64,000 bases of DNA from Dyella tabacisoli (GCF_003350925.1 NZ_KZ857173.1:806001-870000); one strand, 5' to 3'; shown: positions 1-10,399, counted from the first letter of the stretch. Made by a program: numbers and translations. Notes: a model not told the origin generated them from the letters alone.

Positions 1-327
1 TACTATCCATCCAGGGGAACCCAGCTTACTCCAGGGATGCTCTGATCTAATCAGCGCAGGCATCACCGTAGCTGTCTGCTCGCAGATCACTTGGTGTTGG
101 CGAGCCAGCGCACCGAAGAGCTGCAGGCGGACAGCTACGGTCCCAGCGAATTAAATCTGAAGACGGGGTGATGTCCAGAAGGCCCGCAGCCTGTGGCACC
201 CGCCTTGCCAAGGGAGCCACCCTTCCCCGCGCCAAGCACCTCAACCGGGTTTCCCGACAACTTCAGCCTGCGTCAGGCAGAATCGCTCGATTGTTCAGGA
301 ACGAACGTTTAGGAGCGCACGAAATTC
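1..327. other. Non-coding left edge with a 12-bp inverted repeat
   Basis: I see no convincing gene here; the open frames lack family resemblance and a ribosome site. The stretch holds a perfect 12-bp inverted repeat, ACCGTAGCTGTC at 65-76 and its complement at 130-141, with a 53-base loop. The 3' part should carry the promoter and leader of the FUSC gene that starts at 328. Confidence 0.5.
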
Positions 328-2442
328 ATGCCTGCCAGCGGCTACTCGCTACGTGCCACGGTTGTCGAAAGCCTCACCAAGATCAAACCCCCGGATGTGC
401 CGCTGCGCGTCGTGCTACGCAATACCGCCGCCGTGGTGCTGCCACTGGGGATCGGCCTGGCAACCGGACATACGGAGATCGGGCTGGGCGTTGCCGCCGG
501 TGCGCTGGACACTATGTTCTCCGACCAGCCCGGCCCCTATCGCCAGCGTATGTGGCAACTGGTGCTGGCCTCGTTGGCGGCCGGACTGGCCTCTTTATGC
601 GGCTTTTTGATCGGCGACCAGTTAGTACCCATGCTCATCGCGACGGCGGCATTCGGCTTCTTTGGCGGCTTGCTCGTAGTGTTTGGCGTGGATATCGCGC
701 GGGTAGGCATGACCAGCATGATCCTGCTGGTGGTTACGGCGGCCTCGCCGACCTCCCTGGTCGGGGCGATAAGCGGAGCCTTGCTGATTTTCAGTGGCGG
801 CTTGCTGCTTACGCTGTTTTCAGTCGCCGCCTGGCCGCTGCAACGCTACCGGCCGGAGCGACACGCACTGGCCGGCGTCTATCGCGGCCTGGCGTCGCTG
901 GCCCGGCAACAAGCACATGACGATGCCGACATACCAGCGTTGACCGACGCGATGACCGGCCTGCAACACACCCTACTTGGCCGGCACCATGCACGCGGCC
1001 GCGCCATGGAGGCGTTCGGCGTATTGCTGGAGCTGGCTGAGCGGATCCGGCTGGAACTCACCGCAATGGCCGAGTTGCGCGCCAATCCGACCATCCACAC
1101 TATGTTTCGCAACGACGCCGCACGCGTGCTGGCGGCCATTGGCGATGCCCTGGAAACCGGTGAGTCGCCGCTACAAGCCGAGCGCGCGCTGCAAACCTTG
1201 CAGGCCAGCGAGAATGCCTTGCTTGGCAACGGCGGCGGCACCGACAGCCTGGCGATACATATCCATGCCCTATCCGGCCAGCTCGCCGCGGCGGTGCGTA
1301 ACGCAAACTGGGCCGGCAGTCGCGGCGAGCTGCGTGCCGATGCCGCCGAAACCCCCTTGCCCACGGCGCTACGCAGCAATTCAGCCCGAGCCACGCTACG
1401 TGCCAATCTAACCCCGCAATCGGTCGCCTTTCGGCACGCAGTACGCAGCGCGGTTTGCCTGAGTGCCGCCCTGCTGATCGCGCGCCTGCTGAAGCTAGAA
1501 CACGGCTACTGGCTGCCGATGACCGCAGCGATCGTGCTGCGCCCGGATTTTGCCGCCACCTTTAACTTTGGCCTGCTGCGTGTAGTCGGCACGGTGCTTG
1601 GCTTGATTCTGACGACGGCCTTACTGCACTTCATGCCGCACGAACCTTATGGGCAGTTGGCACTGATGGGGGTGCTGTGCATGGCTTTTCGCTATCTCGC
1701 TACGGCCCATTACGGTATAGCCGTGGCGGCGCTGACCGGTACGGTGGTTATTTTTCTCTCTTTCGTCGGCGTCAATCCCAGTGATGCGGTGATGGATCGC
1801 GTTATCAACACCGCACTCGGCAGCGGCATGGCCTTGCTGGCTTACATTCTGTGGCCCACTTGGGAACGGGGCCGCGCGCGCGCCGCGCTGGCCAATATGC
1901 TGGCCGCCTACGCCAACTATTTGCGTGCCTTGAGCCGTCCCGAGCAACCGGACGCCCACCGCGAAGCGCGCACGGCGGCCCGCACGGCACGTAGCAATGC
2001 ACAGGCCTCGTTGGACCGTATGCGCACCGAGCCGGCTACGCCGAAACCCTTGCTGGATCTCGCCAACGCGCTGTTCACCAATGGCAATCGCCTCGCCCGT
2101 ACCGCAATGACCTTGGAAGCGCTGGTCGACGACCACGATGCCATCCCGGAACAAGCCGAGATCAATACCTTCGTCGAACATGTCGCCAGTGCACTGCACG
2201 CAATCGCTGACGCACTGCGCGAAAATCGCACGACCCAATCCGTGCCCGATCATCCCCTGCACGATCCGCCCTTACCTGATCTGCGCGCACTGCAGCGCAG
2301 CCTGGGCGCCTTGTTGACCATGACCGAAAACAAACAGACCGCCGAGCTTATTGGCCGGATCAGCGACCGCCTGGTCGATAACGTGAATACGCTGGCGCAT
2401 ATCGTGGACCGTGCCCAGCAGAAGGCACTCGCCTCGGCATAG
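328..2442 (+). CDS. FUSC-family inner membrane protein (YccS/YhfK or aromatic-acid efflux type)
   Basis: This 704-residue protein has the FUSC architecture: an N-terminal block of hydrophobic helices (about residues 25-165), a long mostly soluble helical middle, a second hydrophobic block (about 365-510) opening with the motif FRHAVRSAVCLSAALLIARL, and a soluble C-terminal tail. Family members are inner-membrane proteins, some of which export aromatic carboxylic acids. It lies 139 bp upstream of an ACMSD-type decarboxylase and kynureninase on the same strand, so export of an aromatic kynurenine-pathway intermediate is a possible role, but that is inference. The ATG at 328 is the first in-frame start with the hydrophobic block intact. 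Substrate unknown. Confidence 0.85.
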   Translation: MPASGYSLRATVVESLTKIKPPDVPLRVVLRNTAAVVLPLGIGLATGHTEIGLGVAAGALDTMFSDQPGPYRQRMWQLVLASLAAGLASLCGFLIGDQLVPMLIATAAFGFFGGLLVVFGVDIARVGMTSMILLVVTAASPTSLVGAISGALLIFSGGLLLTLFSVAAWPLQRYRPERHALAGVYRGLASLARQQAHDDADIPALTDAMTGLQHTLLGRHHARGRAMEAFGVLLELAERIRLELTAMAELRANPTIHTMFRNDAARVLAAIGDALETGESPLQAERALQTLQASENALLGNGGGTDSLAIHIHALSGQLAAAVRNANWAGSRGELRADAAETPLPTALRSNSARATLRANLTPQSVAFRHAVRSAVCLSAALLIARLLKLEHGYWLPMTAAIVLRPDFAATFNFGLLRVVGTVLGLILTTALLHFMPHEPYGQLALMGVLCMAFRYLATAHYGIAVAALTGTVVIFLSFVGVNPSDAVMDRVINTALGSGMALLAYILWPTWERGRARAALANMLAAYANYLRALSRPEQPDAHREARTAARTARSNAQASLDRMRTEPATPKPLLDLANALFTNGNRLARTAMTLEALVDDHDAIPEQAEINTFVEHVASALHAIADALRENRTTQSVPDHPLHDPPLPDLRALQRSLGALLTMTENKQTAELIGRISDRLVDNVNTLAHIVDRAQQKALASA

Positions 2443-2581
2443 TGGCGACACCTCCCCCCACGCACGCGGGTCAAGACGGTTGCTGCAACGCAGCGACCGC
2501 GCTCCCGCCCGCTATCGAAGAGGTAGGGCGGCAGAGCAGTCCAGGGCGACGCCACATAGATGGAAGTTCTACACTCCGCAC

Positions 2582-3592
2582 ATGCTAAAAATCGACACCC
2601 ACGCGCACATCTTGCCTCGCGACTGGCCTAATCTCGCGGCCAAGTTCAATGACGAACGCTTTCCCGTGATGACCCATACCGATGGCCATCACCGTATCTA
2701 CAAGGACGGCAAATTTTTCCGTGAAGTGTGGGATTCCGCGTTCGATCCGCAGCACCGCATCCACGACTACGCCCGCTTCGATGTGAATGTGCAGGTGATT
2801 TCCACCGTGCCGGTGTTGTTCTCCTACTGGGCACCGGGCTATCAGGCGCTGGAGCTACACCGGCACTTGAACGATCACGCGGCCAGCCTTTGCCGCGACT
2901 ATCCACGCCACTATGCCGGGATCGGTACGGTGCCATTGCAGTCACCAGAGCTGGCCATTCGCGAGCTGGAGCGCTGCATCGACGAGCTGGGCCTGCAAGG
3001 CGTCCAGGTGGGTTCACATTGCAATGACTGGAACCTCGACGCGCCCGAGCTATTCCCGTTTTTCGAGGCCGCCGCCGATCTGGGCGCCGCCGTACTGGTT
3101 CACCCTTGGGACATGATGGGTACGCCAAGCATGCCCAAGTACTGGTTGCCATGGCTGGTCGGCATGCCTGCCGAGCAGTCGCGCGCAGCCTGCTGCCTAG
3201 TGTTCGGTGGCGTATTGGAACGGCTGCCGAAACTGCGGGTGATGATGGCGCATGGCGGCGGCAGCTTTCCGTGGACCATCGGCCGTATCGAACACGGCTT
3301 TCGTATGCGCCCTGACTTGGTCGCCACCGACAATCCGCGCAATCCGCGCGAATATCTCAAGCGACTGTATTTCGACTCCTGCGTGCATGACCCGCAAGCG
3401 CTGCGCTACTTGCTGGATGTGACCGGCGTCGACCGCGTCATGCTCGGCACCGATTATCCTTTCCCGTTGGGCGAGCAGCATCCCGGCAGCGGCATCGAAG
3501 CCTTAGGCCTGGACGACACCTGCCGCGCCCGGCTATTCCATGGCACGGCCCTGGAATGGCTGGGCCTGCCGTTGCAACGCTTCTCACCCTGA
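2582..3592 (+). CDS. 2-amino-3-carboxymuconate-6-semialdehyde decarboxylase (ACMSD)
   Basis: A 336-residue amidohydrolase-fold protein matching ACMSD, the Zn-dependent enzyme that decarboxylates 2-amino-3-carboxymuconate semialdehyde and so diverts kynurenine carbon away from quinolinate into catabolism. The N-terminal metal motif THAH (His7, His9) is present, and LGTDYPFPLGE near residue 291 gives the conserved Asp. The length is close to the family norm. I chose the ATG at 2582 because the fold begins at MLKIDTHAHIL; an upstream in-frame start would add a meaningless basic extension. The kynureninase gene follows after one small gene, consistent with one catabolic transcript. The next enzymes in the route are encoded 50 kb away at 52.6-55.2 kb. 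Confidence 0.9.
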   Translation: MLKIDTHAHILPRDWPNLAAKFNDERFPVMTHTDGHHRIYKDGKFFREVWDSAFDPQHRIHDYARFDVNVQVISTVPVLFSYWAPGYQALELHRHLNDHAASLCRDYPRHYAGIGTVPLQSPELAIRELERCIDELGLQGVQVGSHCNDWNLDAPELFPFFEAAADLGAAVLVHPWDMMGTPSMPKYWLPWLVGMPAEQSRAACCLVFGGVLERLPKLRVMMAHGGGSFPWTIGRIEHGFRMRPDLVATDNPRNPREYLKRLYFDSCVHDPQALRYLLDVTGVDRVMLGTDYPFPLGEQHPGSGIEALGLDDTCRARLFHGTALEWLGLPLQRFSP

Positions 3593-3660
3593 TCCATATG
3601 GACCCGATCCACATAGACCCGCTCTACATAGGCCCGATCCACACAGACTTGACCCAGATG
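3586..3660 (+). repeat. 15-bp tandem repeat, five imperfect units
   Basis: Five 15-bp units run head to tail from the end of the ACMSD gene: 3586-3600, 3601-3615, 3616-3630, 3631-3645 and 3646-3660. Units two to four follow GACCCGATCCACATA closely; the outer two are degenerate. The array covers the ACMSD stop codon. It stays open in one rightward frame (residues like HMDPIHIDPLYIGPIH), but no real start precedes it, so I treat it as non-coding. Confidence 0.75.
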
Positions 3661-3708
3661 GGCAGGTCCGACGCAACCCTAAACAATCACACTGTCACCG
3701 GAGTAGGC

Positions 3709-4212
3709 ATGAGTTTCTTGCGCAACATCGTCCTGACCAGCCTGCTCTTGGCAGGCAGCGCCCACGCAACCGACGTCAGCATGGCCAATGGCAGCATAAG
3801 TTTCAGTACGCCCGATCAATGGATCGACATCATGGATACCCAGGGTGACCCGGAGGTGCGGGTATTTCAGGTGCCTGACCCGTCGCCCACCGCGACCACC
3901 AGCCTGGCCCGCATCACCATCACGGTGAAGCAGGCGGATGGCGCCGGCGCCTTTCAGCAATACATGAATAACGCGAACGCAAAAGCCAAAGGGCTTAGCG
4001 GCTATCAGGCAGCGGCCAGCTCGGTCCCGAACAGCTTCGTTTACACCGCACAAGAAAACGGTGCGCAGTTCAGCTACAGCGAACGCTACTGGTTTAAAGA
4101 CAACCACGCGATCCAATTGCGCTGCGTGCGCCCGGCGCAAAGCCAGGCCGGCCCCGAGTGGAAAGCCAAGTTCGACAAAGGCTGCGATGCCATCGCTGCA
4201 CGCCTGCAGTAA
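3709..4212 (+). CDS. Small exported protein of unknown function
   Basis: A 167-residue protein with a clear Sec signal peptide (MSFLRNIVLTSLLLAGSAHA, cleavage after about residue 20). The mature part is about 147 residues and polar, with beta-like strands such as SISFSTPDQWIDI and SLARITITVK and two Cys (CVRP and CDAI) close to the C-terminus that could form a disulfide. I do not recognise a family. The ATG at 3709 is preferred because it gives the signal peptide directly; reading further upstream runs into the 15-bp repeat array. It sits between the ACMSD and kynureninase genes on the same strand, 24 bp before kynU. Confidence 0.75.
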   Translation: MSFLRNIVLTSLLLAGSAHATDVSMANGSISFSTPDQWIDIMDTQGDPEVRVFQVPDPSPTATTSLARITITVKQADGAGAFQQYMNNANAKAKGLSGYQAAASSVPNSFVYTAQENGAQFSYSERYWFKDNHAIQLRCVRPAQSQAGPEWKAKFDKGCDAIAARLQ

Positions 4213-4236
4213 TTGCAGCCCGACCGAGATCTGTTG

Positions 4237-5511
4237 ATGTCCCTCTCTTACGAAGCCACCCTCGCCTGGGCGCAAGCCCAGGATGCCGCCGATCCGCTAC
4301 GCGATTTCCGCGACGAGTTTTTGATCCCTCCGCACGAAGGCCGCGACAGTTATTACTTCTGCGGCAACTCGCTCGGCCTGCAGCCGCGTGCGGTGCGCGC
4401 GGCGATCGGTGCCGAGCTCGATAGCTGGGCTGAGCTGGCGGTGGAAGGCCACTTCAAGAGCACGCTGCCGTGGCTGGACTATCACGAGTTCGTGCGCGAC
4501 GACCTTGCCGCCGTGGTCGGTGCCAAGTCCGGCGAAGTCGTAGCGATGAATACGCTGGGCGTAAATCTGCACCTGATGATGGTGAGCTTCTACCGCCCTA
4601 CGGCCGAACGTCACGCGATCCTGATCGAGGGCGGTGCGTTTCCCACTGATCGCTACGCGGTCGAGTCGCAAATTCGCTTTCACGGCTTCGACCCCGCCAC
4701 CTCGCTGATCGAACTGGAAGGCGACGAGGCCAACGGCACGATCTCCATGGCCGCCATCGAACGCGCGCTCGCGCAACATGGCTCGCGCATTGCGCTGGTC
4801 ATGCTACCTGGCGTGCAATATCGCAACGGCCAGGTGTTCGATCTCAAAGCGATTACCGAGCTCGCCCATAGCCACGGCTGTATGGTCGGTTTCGACCTTG
4901 CTCACGCTGTCGGCAACCTGCCACTGCAACTGCACGACAGCGGTGCCGACTTCGCCATTTGGTGCAGCTACAAATACCTCAACGCCGGCCCTGGCGCCGT
5001 TGGCGGTGCGTTTGTGCATGAGCGCCACGCCCAGAGCACCCTGCCCCGCTTCGCCGGTTGGTGGGGCCACGACAAAGCCACCCGCTTCCAGATGGGGCCG
5101 CAGTTTGTACCCACGCATGGTGCCGATGGCTGGCAACTCTCCAATCCACCGATTCTTGCATTGGCACCCTTACGCGTGTCGCTGGAAATCTTCCGCCGCG
5201 CCGGCATGCAACGTCTACGCGAAAAGTCGCTCAAGCTTACGGGCTATCTGGACTGGCTGGTGCGCACGCAACTCGCCGAGGTACTGGAAATCGTGACCCC
5301 GCAGGAACCTGCCCGCCGCGGCTCGCAACTATCTCTTCGCGTCATCGGTGGCCGCGCGCGTGGCCGTGACTTGTTCGAGTACTTGACGCGGCACGGTGTC
5401 ACCGGCGACTGGCGTGAGCCCGATGTGATTCGCATCTCACCGGCACCGTTGTACAACCGCTATGCCGATTGCCTTGCGTTCGCCGAGGCGGTGACAAGCT
5501 GGCATCGGTGA
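4237..5511 (+). CDS. kynU: Kynureninase
   Basis: A 424-residue PLP enzyme that hydrolyses kynurenine or 3-hydroxykynurenine to (3-hydroxy)anthranilate and alanine. Family motifs are visible: YFCGNSLGLQPRAV near residue 40, the substrate region EGGAFPTDRYA, the PLP-pocket stretch GFDLAHAVGNLPLQLHD, and the Schiff-base lysine in CSYKYLNAGPG (about Lys246). The length is typical. The ATG at 4237 is chosen over a TTG at 4213 because the family usually starts close to this point. With the ACMSD gene upstream, it supports a tryptophan/kynurenine catabolic module. It converges on proA, with a weak 8-bp hairpin (5513-5520 with 5534-5541) between the two genes. Confidence 0.95.
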   Translation: MSLSYEATLAWAQAQDAADPLRDFRDEFLIPPHEGRDSYYFCGNSLGLQPRAVRAAIGAELDSWAELAVEGHFKSTLPWLDYHEFVRDDLAAVVGAKSGEVVAMNTLGVNLHLMMVSFYRPTAERHAILIEGGAFPTDRYAVESQIRFHGFDPATSLIELEGDEANGTISMAAIERALAQHGSRIALVMLPGVQYRNGQVFDLKAITELAHSHGCMVGFDLAHAVGNLPLQLHDSGADFAIWCSYKYLNAGPGAVGGAFVHERHAQSTLPRFAGWWGHDKATRFQMGPQFVPTHGADGWQLSNPPILALAPLRVSLEIFRRAGMQRLREKSLKLTGYLDWLVRTQLAEVLEIVTPQEPARRGSQLSLRVIGGRARGRDLFEYLTRHGVTGDWREPDVIRISPAPLYNRYADCLAFAEAVTSWHR

Positions 5512-5566
5512 TGAGTGCCGACGCCATGAAACCCGGCACTCCCCAAACCCAGAACGACTCCCAGCA

Positions 5567-6853
5567 CTACTCCTGAACCACCACACTCTGCGGATGCCGC
5601 ACCTGCCCTGCGCCGCGCACGACAAAGCGTTCTACCGTCAGCGCTTCGGCCCCCATCGGCCCATAGGCATGCAGGCGAGTGGTGGAAATGCCGATTTCCG
5701 CGCCCAGGCCAAGTTCACCACCATCAGAGAAGCGCGACGAGGCGTTGACCATCACCACGGCTGAGCGGATCGCTCGCACGAAACGTCGCGCTGTATCTTC
5801 GTCCTCGGTGGCGATCACCTCGGTATGGTCCGAACCATAGCGACGTATATGCGCCAATGCCGACTCCAAATCATCGACGATACGCACCGCCAGAATCAGG
5901 TCGAGATACTCGGCGGCGTAATCGGCCTCGTCGGCGGGCTTTAGCGTCGGCAACAGCATGCGCGTGCGTTCGCAACCGCGCAGCTCCACCTGCCGCCGCC
6001 CCAGGGCCGCAGCGGCACGCGGCAGAAAATCCGTAGCGATGTCCCGATGTACCAGCAAGGTTTCCAGTGCATTGCAGACACCTGGGCGCGAAGCCTTACC
6101 ATCCACCAACAGATTCAGCGCCAATGCGATGTCGGCGGCGCGATCCACGTACAGATGACAAACGCCCTTGTAGTGTTTAATCACCGGCACGCGCGCATGC
6201 TCGGCGACGAAACGAATCAAGCCTTCGCCGCCGCGCGGTATCGCCAAATCGACAATATCGGTAAGTTGCAGCAGCTCGATCATCGTCTCGCGACTAGGAT
6301 CGGTAACCAAGGTCAACGCCGCTGCCGGCACACCATGGGCTTGAAGGGCCGTGTGAAGTGCTGCGGCAATCGCGGTATTAGAGTGCAGCGCTTCGGAGCC
6401 TCCGCGCAGGATCACTCCATTGCCGGCCATCAGACATAGCGCGGCGGCATCGGCGGTGACATTGGGGCGCGCCTCGTAAATCATCGCAATCACACCCAGG
6501 GGCACCCGCACCCGCTCCACCGACAAGCCATTAGGTCGCGTCTCGCGACGAGTCACCACACCTACCGGATCAGGCAAGTTAGCGACCTCATGCAAGGATG
6601 CGGCAATCGCGGTGACGCGCTCCGGGTCCAGGCGCAGACGATCGAGCAAGGCCCCTTGTATGCCTTTCGCCTCGGCCAGATGCATATCCTTGGCATTCGC
6701 TTCAAGCACGGTTGCCGATTGCGCCTGCAAGGCGTCCGCCATCGCCAGTAACAGTTGTCGTTTCGCTGCCGTATCCAATTCGGCGACGATTTGCGCAGCG
6801 TCACGACAGGCCAGTGCCTGCGTGCGAATGCTGTCCGTTCGATCGGTGCTCAT
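5567..6853 (-). CDS. proA: Gamma-glutamyl phosphate reductase
   Basis: A 428-residue cytosolic NADPH enzyme, second step of proline synthesis, reducing gamma-glutamyl phosphate to glutamate semialdehyde. The aldehyde-dehydrogenase-like fold is clear, with the catalytic Cys in [10 protein letters not shown] (about Cys260) and the conserved [15 protein letters not shown] segment. Its ATG overlaps the proB stop as ATGA at 6850-6853, so the two are translationally coupled, as suits a kinase and reductase that share an unstable acyl phosphate. It is the last gene of the leftward arg-pro operon and converges on kynU. Confidence 0.97.
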   Translation of the reverse strand: MSTDRTDSIRTQALACRDAAQIVAELDTAAKRQLLLAMADALQAQSATVLEANAKDMHLAEAKGIQGALLDRLRLDPERVTAIAASLHEVANLPDPVGVVTRRETRPNGLSVERVRVPLGVIAMIYEARPNVTADAAALCLMAGNGVILRGGSEALHSNTAIAAALHTALQAHGVPAAALTLVTDPSRETMIELLQLTDIVDLAIPRGGEGLIRFVAEHARVPVIKHYKGVCHLYVDRAADIALALNLLVDGKASRPGVCNALETLLVHRDIATDFLPRAAAALGRRQVELRGCERTRMLLPTLKPADEADYAAEYLDLILAVRIVDDLESALAHIRRYGSDHTEVIATEDEDTARRFVRAIRSAVVMVNASSRFSDGGELGLGAEIGISTTRLHAYGPMGAEALTVERFVVRGAGQVRHPQSVVVQE

Positions 6854-8019
6854 GAATTCGGCTCCGCTTTGATGATGACCAGGTCGTCGCGATGTACGAC
6901 CTCCACGCCATAGCTATAGCCAAGCCGATCCTCAATCTCTCGACTGTGCCGACCGGCCAGTCGACGCACTTCGGCGACACCGTACTGGCATAAGCCACGC
7001 GCTATTGAGCGGCGTTCGTTATCGATAATTTCAACCATATCTCCGCGTTGAAATTCGCCCTCGGCATCGACAATGCCGCCCGGCAATAACGAGGCGCGGC
7101 CGTTGCCCAATGCCAAGGCCGCCCCGGCGTCAACACGAATTCGACCCGGCGCCGCCGGCGCATGCCGCAGCCAATATTTACGCGCCTGCATGCGGCTACT
7201 GGCCGCATCGATCAAGGTGCCGTGCAATTGTCCGTCGGTTAAAGCCTGCACGGTAGCGGCATGGCCGCCATGGAACAATGCGGTAGGGATGCCTGCAGCG
7301 GCGGCTTTGCCAGCGGCCTCCAGCTTGGTACGCATGCCGCCGGTACCGGCAGTACTGCCACTACCGCCGGCCATCGCCAGAATCCTGGGCGTCAACGCCG
7401 ACACGTGACCTACCGGCTGCGCCGTCGATTCACGCCGGGGGTCGGCCGTGTACAAAGCATCGATATCCGAGGCGATCAGCAATAGATCGGCATCGACCAA
7501 AGCGGCAACGATAGCCGCGAGATTGTCGTTGTCGCCCAGTTTCAGCTCATCCACCGCCACCGTGTCGTTTTCATTGACGACAGGTAGTACGTCGAGCAAC
7601 AGCAACTCGCGTAGCGTGGCGCGTGCATTGAGATAACGGCGGCGATTGCGTAAATCGTCATGGGTCAGCAATACCTGCGCTACCGGCCGCGCCGACAGGC
7701 TTTGCCACAAGGCGATCATCGGGGCCTGACCCAGCGCCGCCAGTGCCTGCCGTGCAGCGATGTCGCTGCCAGCGGGAGCATGTTCACGCATCAACGCGCG
7801 CCCCGCAGCCACCGCACCCGAAGACACCAGCACCACTTGCCGGCCTTGCGCATGGCTGCTGGCTATAAAATCCGCCAGTGCCTGGGCATACCGCACAGTC
7901 AATCCGCGGCCGTCGGCGGCAAGCAAGTTACTGCCCACTTTGAGTACAGCGCGACGCCAGTGCGGCAGCGCGCACACGGGTAACCGCTGCTCGTTATCGA
8001 CACTGCGCGGCGTTGTCAT
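6850..8019 (-). CDS. proB: Glutamate 5-kinase
   Basis: A 389-residue kinase for the first step of proline synthesis. The amino-acid-kinase domain starts at [10 protein letters not shown] (about residue 25) and carries VNENDTVA and [15 protein letters not shown]; a C-terminal PUA domain follows (about 290-380). The first 20 residues are an extra N-terminal extension relative to the E. coli form. The start lies 5 bp downstream of the argH stop and the stop overlaps proA by 4 bp, so proline and arginine synthesis are locked into one transcript. PUA-bearing ProB is usually feedback-inhibited by proline; that is family knowledge. Confidence 0.97.
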   Translation of the reverse strand: MTTPRSVDNEQRLPVCALPHWRRAVLKVGSNLLAADGRGLTVRYAQALADFIASSHAQGRQVVLVSSGAVAAGRALMREHAPAGSDIAARQALAALGQAPMIALWQSLSARPVAQVLLTHDDLRNRRRYLNARATLRELLLLDVLPVVNENDTVAVDELKLGDNDNLAAIVAALVDADLLLIASDIDALYTADPRRESTAQPVGHVSALTPRILAMAGGSGSTAGTGGMRTKLEAAGKAAAAGIPTALFHGGHAATVQALTDGQLHGTLIDAASSRMQARKYWLRHAPAAPGRIRVDAGAALALGNGRASLLPGGIVDAEGEFQRGDMVEIIDNERRSIARGLCQYGVAEVRRLAGRHSREIEDRLGYSYGVEVVHRDDLVIIKAEPNS

Positions 8020-8024
8020 CTCGG

Positions 8025-9320
8025 TCAGCCGTCGAGTTGGCGCAAACGCGCGGCGAGTTCATCCAGGCGCAGATCATTGCCCGCGCCGGGCGACACGCGC
8101 GCGGCAAGGCTGCTCTCCGGTGTGCGCCCATGCCCCGCCGTGCTGGCGGTTTCGGCAGCCGCGCGATAAGCGTCGCGGAATGGAACCCCAGCCGCCGCTT
8201 GTTCGATGGCGACATCGGTGGCGTACATCGCCGGCTCGATCGCGGCACGCATGGCGCTCTCATTCCACTGCATCCGCGCCAGCAGATCGGGGACCAGCTC
8301 AAGCGCAGCCAAACCATGACGACAACCGTGAAACAGCGACCCCTTGGAGAACTGCAAATCGCGCTGGTAACCCGAAGGCAGCGACAGCAATTGCTCGATC
8401 TCAGTGCGTGCAGCCGCCACGCTCGCATAGCTGGCGCGCAGCAACTCCACCACATCGGGGTTGCGCTTGTTCGGCATGATCGAACTGCCCGTGGTGTACT
8501 CCGACGGCAAGCTGACGAAGTTGAATTCAGCGGTGGTGAATAGCGACAAATCCCAAGCCAGCCGACGCAGGTCGAGCAAGGCGCCGGCGATGGCTTCCAG
8601 CACAGCCATCTCGAATTTACCGCGCGATAGCTGGGCATAGATCGGCGAAATCTGCATACGCGCAAAACCCAGCGCAGCGGTGGTGTGTTCGCGATCCAAC
8701 GGCAGATTCACGCCGTAGCCGGCGGCGGTGCCAAGCGGATTGGCATCGATCAGCGTGGTGGTCTGTCGCGCACGTAATGCGTTGTCGATAAAACCTTCGG
8801 CAAAACCGGCAAACCACATCGCGGTGGACGACACCACGGCGCGTTGAAGATGGGTGTATCCCGGCAACGGCAAGGCCGGCTGTGCGGCGCGCTCCAGACA
8901 GGCCCTGGCGATAGCGCGGCAATGCGTTTCCAGCGCGGCAAGCTGGTCTTTCAGCCATAAACGTGTGGCGACCAGAATCTGATCGTTGCGGCTACGACCG
9001 GTATGCACGCGACGACCAGCATCGCCAAGGCGTTCGGTAAGTCGTGCCTCGATCGCCGAATGACCGTCTTCGTAGCGCTCGTCAAGCACGAACTCGCCAC
9101 TGCGAAAATCTGCTGCCAGTACGTCAAGCTCACGCTTCAACGCAGCCGCCTCATCAACACTGACGACGCCAATATTCGCCAAACCCTCGACATGCGCCTT
9201 GCTGGCGGTGATGTCATGCAGAAAGAATTCACGATCCAGCAGCACGTCATCGCCGGCAAGGAACTTCATGATGCGTGCATCGATCTTGATGTTGGCTTTC
9301 TGCCACAGCGGCTGGGTCAT
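8025..9320 (-). CDS. argH: Argininosuccinate lyase
   Basis: A 431-residue fumarase/aspartase-superfamily enzyme, last step of arginine synthesis, splitting argininosuccinate to arginine and fumarate. The signature loop [16 protein letters not shown] is present, as are the TGRSRNDQ and YTHLQRA motifs. I start at the ATG at 9320 (MTQPLWQ), which matches the family; an in-frame Met 15 codons upstream is less likely. It follows argC after 96 bp and is 5 bp ahead of proB. It is shorter than the E. coli enzyme (about 457 residues) mainly at the C-terminus, as in Xanthomonas-type proteins. Confidence 0.96.
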   Translation of the reverse strand: MTQPLWQKANIKIDARIMKFLAGDDVLLDREFFLHDITASKAHVEGLANIGVVSVDEAAALKRELDVLAADFRSGEFVLDERYEDGHSAIEARLTERLGDAGRRVHTGRSRNDQILVATRLWLKDQLAALETHCRAIARACLERAAQPALPLPGYTHLQRAVVSSTAMWFAGFAEGFIDNALRARQTTTLIDANPLGTAAGYGVNLPLDREHTTAALGFARMQISPIYAQLSRGKFEMAVLEAIAGALLDLRRLAWDLSLFTTAEFNFVSLPSEYTTGSSIMPNKRNPDVVELLRASYASVAAARTEIEQLLSLPSGYQRDLQFSKGSLFHGCRHGLAALELVPDLLARMQWNESAMRAAIEPAMYATDVAIEQAAAGVPFRDAYRAAAETASTAGHGRTPESSLAARVSPGAGNDLRLDELAARLRQLDG

Positions 9321-9416
9321 TTTCGTATCCTGCGATGTATTAAGAGCGGTGAACGCTTGCGGCAAGGCTTCACTCGCGCGCGGCCCCCTTCTGCAAGTAG
9401 AAGGAGACGTATCCGA

Positions 9417-10373
9417 CTACGCCATCGGAATGGCGGTGTATTCGCCGACACCGATAGCGCGATTAATGTTCTGAATAGCCTGGGTCGCCGCGCCTTTAAG
9501 CAAATTATCCAGCGTCGCCACCACGACTACCCGCTTACCGTCGGCCGACAGCGCAAAGCCACCGATCTCGACATGATGTTTGTTAGCCACCTGATTCACC
9601 CAGGGCGCCTCGTCCAATATGCGTACCAGCGGCTCGGCGTCGTAGCGCGCATGGAAACGCTGGATGACTTCTTCGCGCTTGAGCGGGCGGGCCAGATAAA
9701 GATTGGTCGTCACGGTAAGTCCGCGAAAATGCGGCGCGACATGAGGCAGAAACTCCACCGGCAAACCGAGATGGCGACTGGCCTCTTTCTCATGCATATG
9801 GCCGGTAAGCGCATACGGCATAAGATTGTCGCGCAGCTTTTCTGGATCGTTCTTGTCCGATGGCGTCGTACCGGCACCGGAGTAGCCGGAGACGCCAAAA
9901 CACACCGGCGGCGCGGCCAGCAAGTCTTTCAACGGTGCAATCGACAACTGCATGGCGGTCGCGTAGCAACCGGGATTGCTGATGCGCTTCTGTCCATGCC
10001 ACCGTTCGCGGGTCAGCTCCGGCAGGCCGTAATACCAGCGCTCATCGAAACGGTAATCGGCGGACAAATCGAGGATCAGCGTGTCCGGGGCCGCCTTATC
10101 GAGTGCCTCAACATAAGCAGTCGCCTTGCCGTTGGGCAGGGCCAGAATCACCACATCGGCGTTCTGCGAGGCGACGCCGGCGGGGTCCAGGCTGGCGTAA
10201 CGAAGCTCGCTGACATAGCCATCCATATGATCGGCCACACGCTGCCCGTCCAGCTCGCGCGACGAGACAAAGAGCAACTCAAGCGCCGGATGCGCTGCAA
10301 TCAGGCGAATCAGCTCAGCGCCGGTGTGACCCCGCGCGCCGACGATACCGATAGTTTTTTTCTGGTCTGCCAT
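9417..10373 (-). CDS. argC: N-acetyl-gamma-glutamyl-phosphate reductase
   Basis: A 318-residue NADPH-dependent reductase for the third step of arginine synthesis. The Rossmann motif is [16 protein letters not shown] at the N-terminus and the catalytic Cys lies in [12 protein letters not shown] (about Cys136). The ATG at 10373 ([12 protein letters not shown]) is preferred; the longer frame adds 35 residues with no family match. The 61-bp gap to argB holds a perfect 10-bp stem-loop, unusual in an operon otherwise full of overlaps and very short gaps. Confidence 0.96.
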   Translation of the reverse strand: MADQKKTIGIVGARGHTGAELIRLIAAHPALELLFVSSRELDGQRVADHMDGYVSELRYASLDPAGVASQNADVVILALPNGKATAYVEALDKAAPDTLILDLSADYRFDERWYYGLPELTRERWHGQKRISNPGCYATAMQLSIAPLKDLLAAPPVCFGVSGYSGAGTTPSDKNDPEKLRDNLMPYALTGHMHEKEASRHLGLPVEFLPHVAPHFRGLTVTTNLYLARPLKREEVIQRFHARYDAEPLVRILDEAPWVNQVANKHHVEIGGFALSADGKRVVVVATLDNLLKGAATQAIQNINRAIGVGEYTAIPMA

Positions 10374-10399
10374 GAGTTCACTCTGTGCAATGTTTTTAT

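Noticed and set aside
168-920. Rightward 250-codon frame overlapping the FUSC start
   Set aside because: Overlaps the clear FUSC gene in another frame and has the Arg/Gly-rich composition of a shadow frame.
5513-5541. Intrinsic terminator between kynU and proA
   Set aside because: Only an 8-bp stem with a 13-base loop and no U-run, so I mention it but do not call a terminator.
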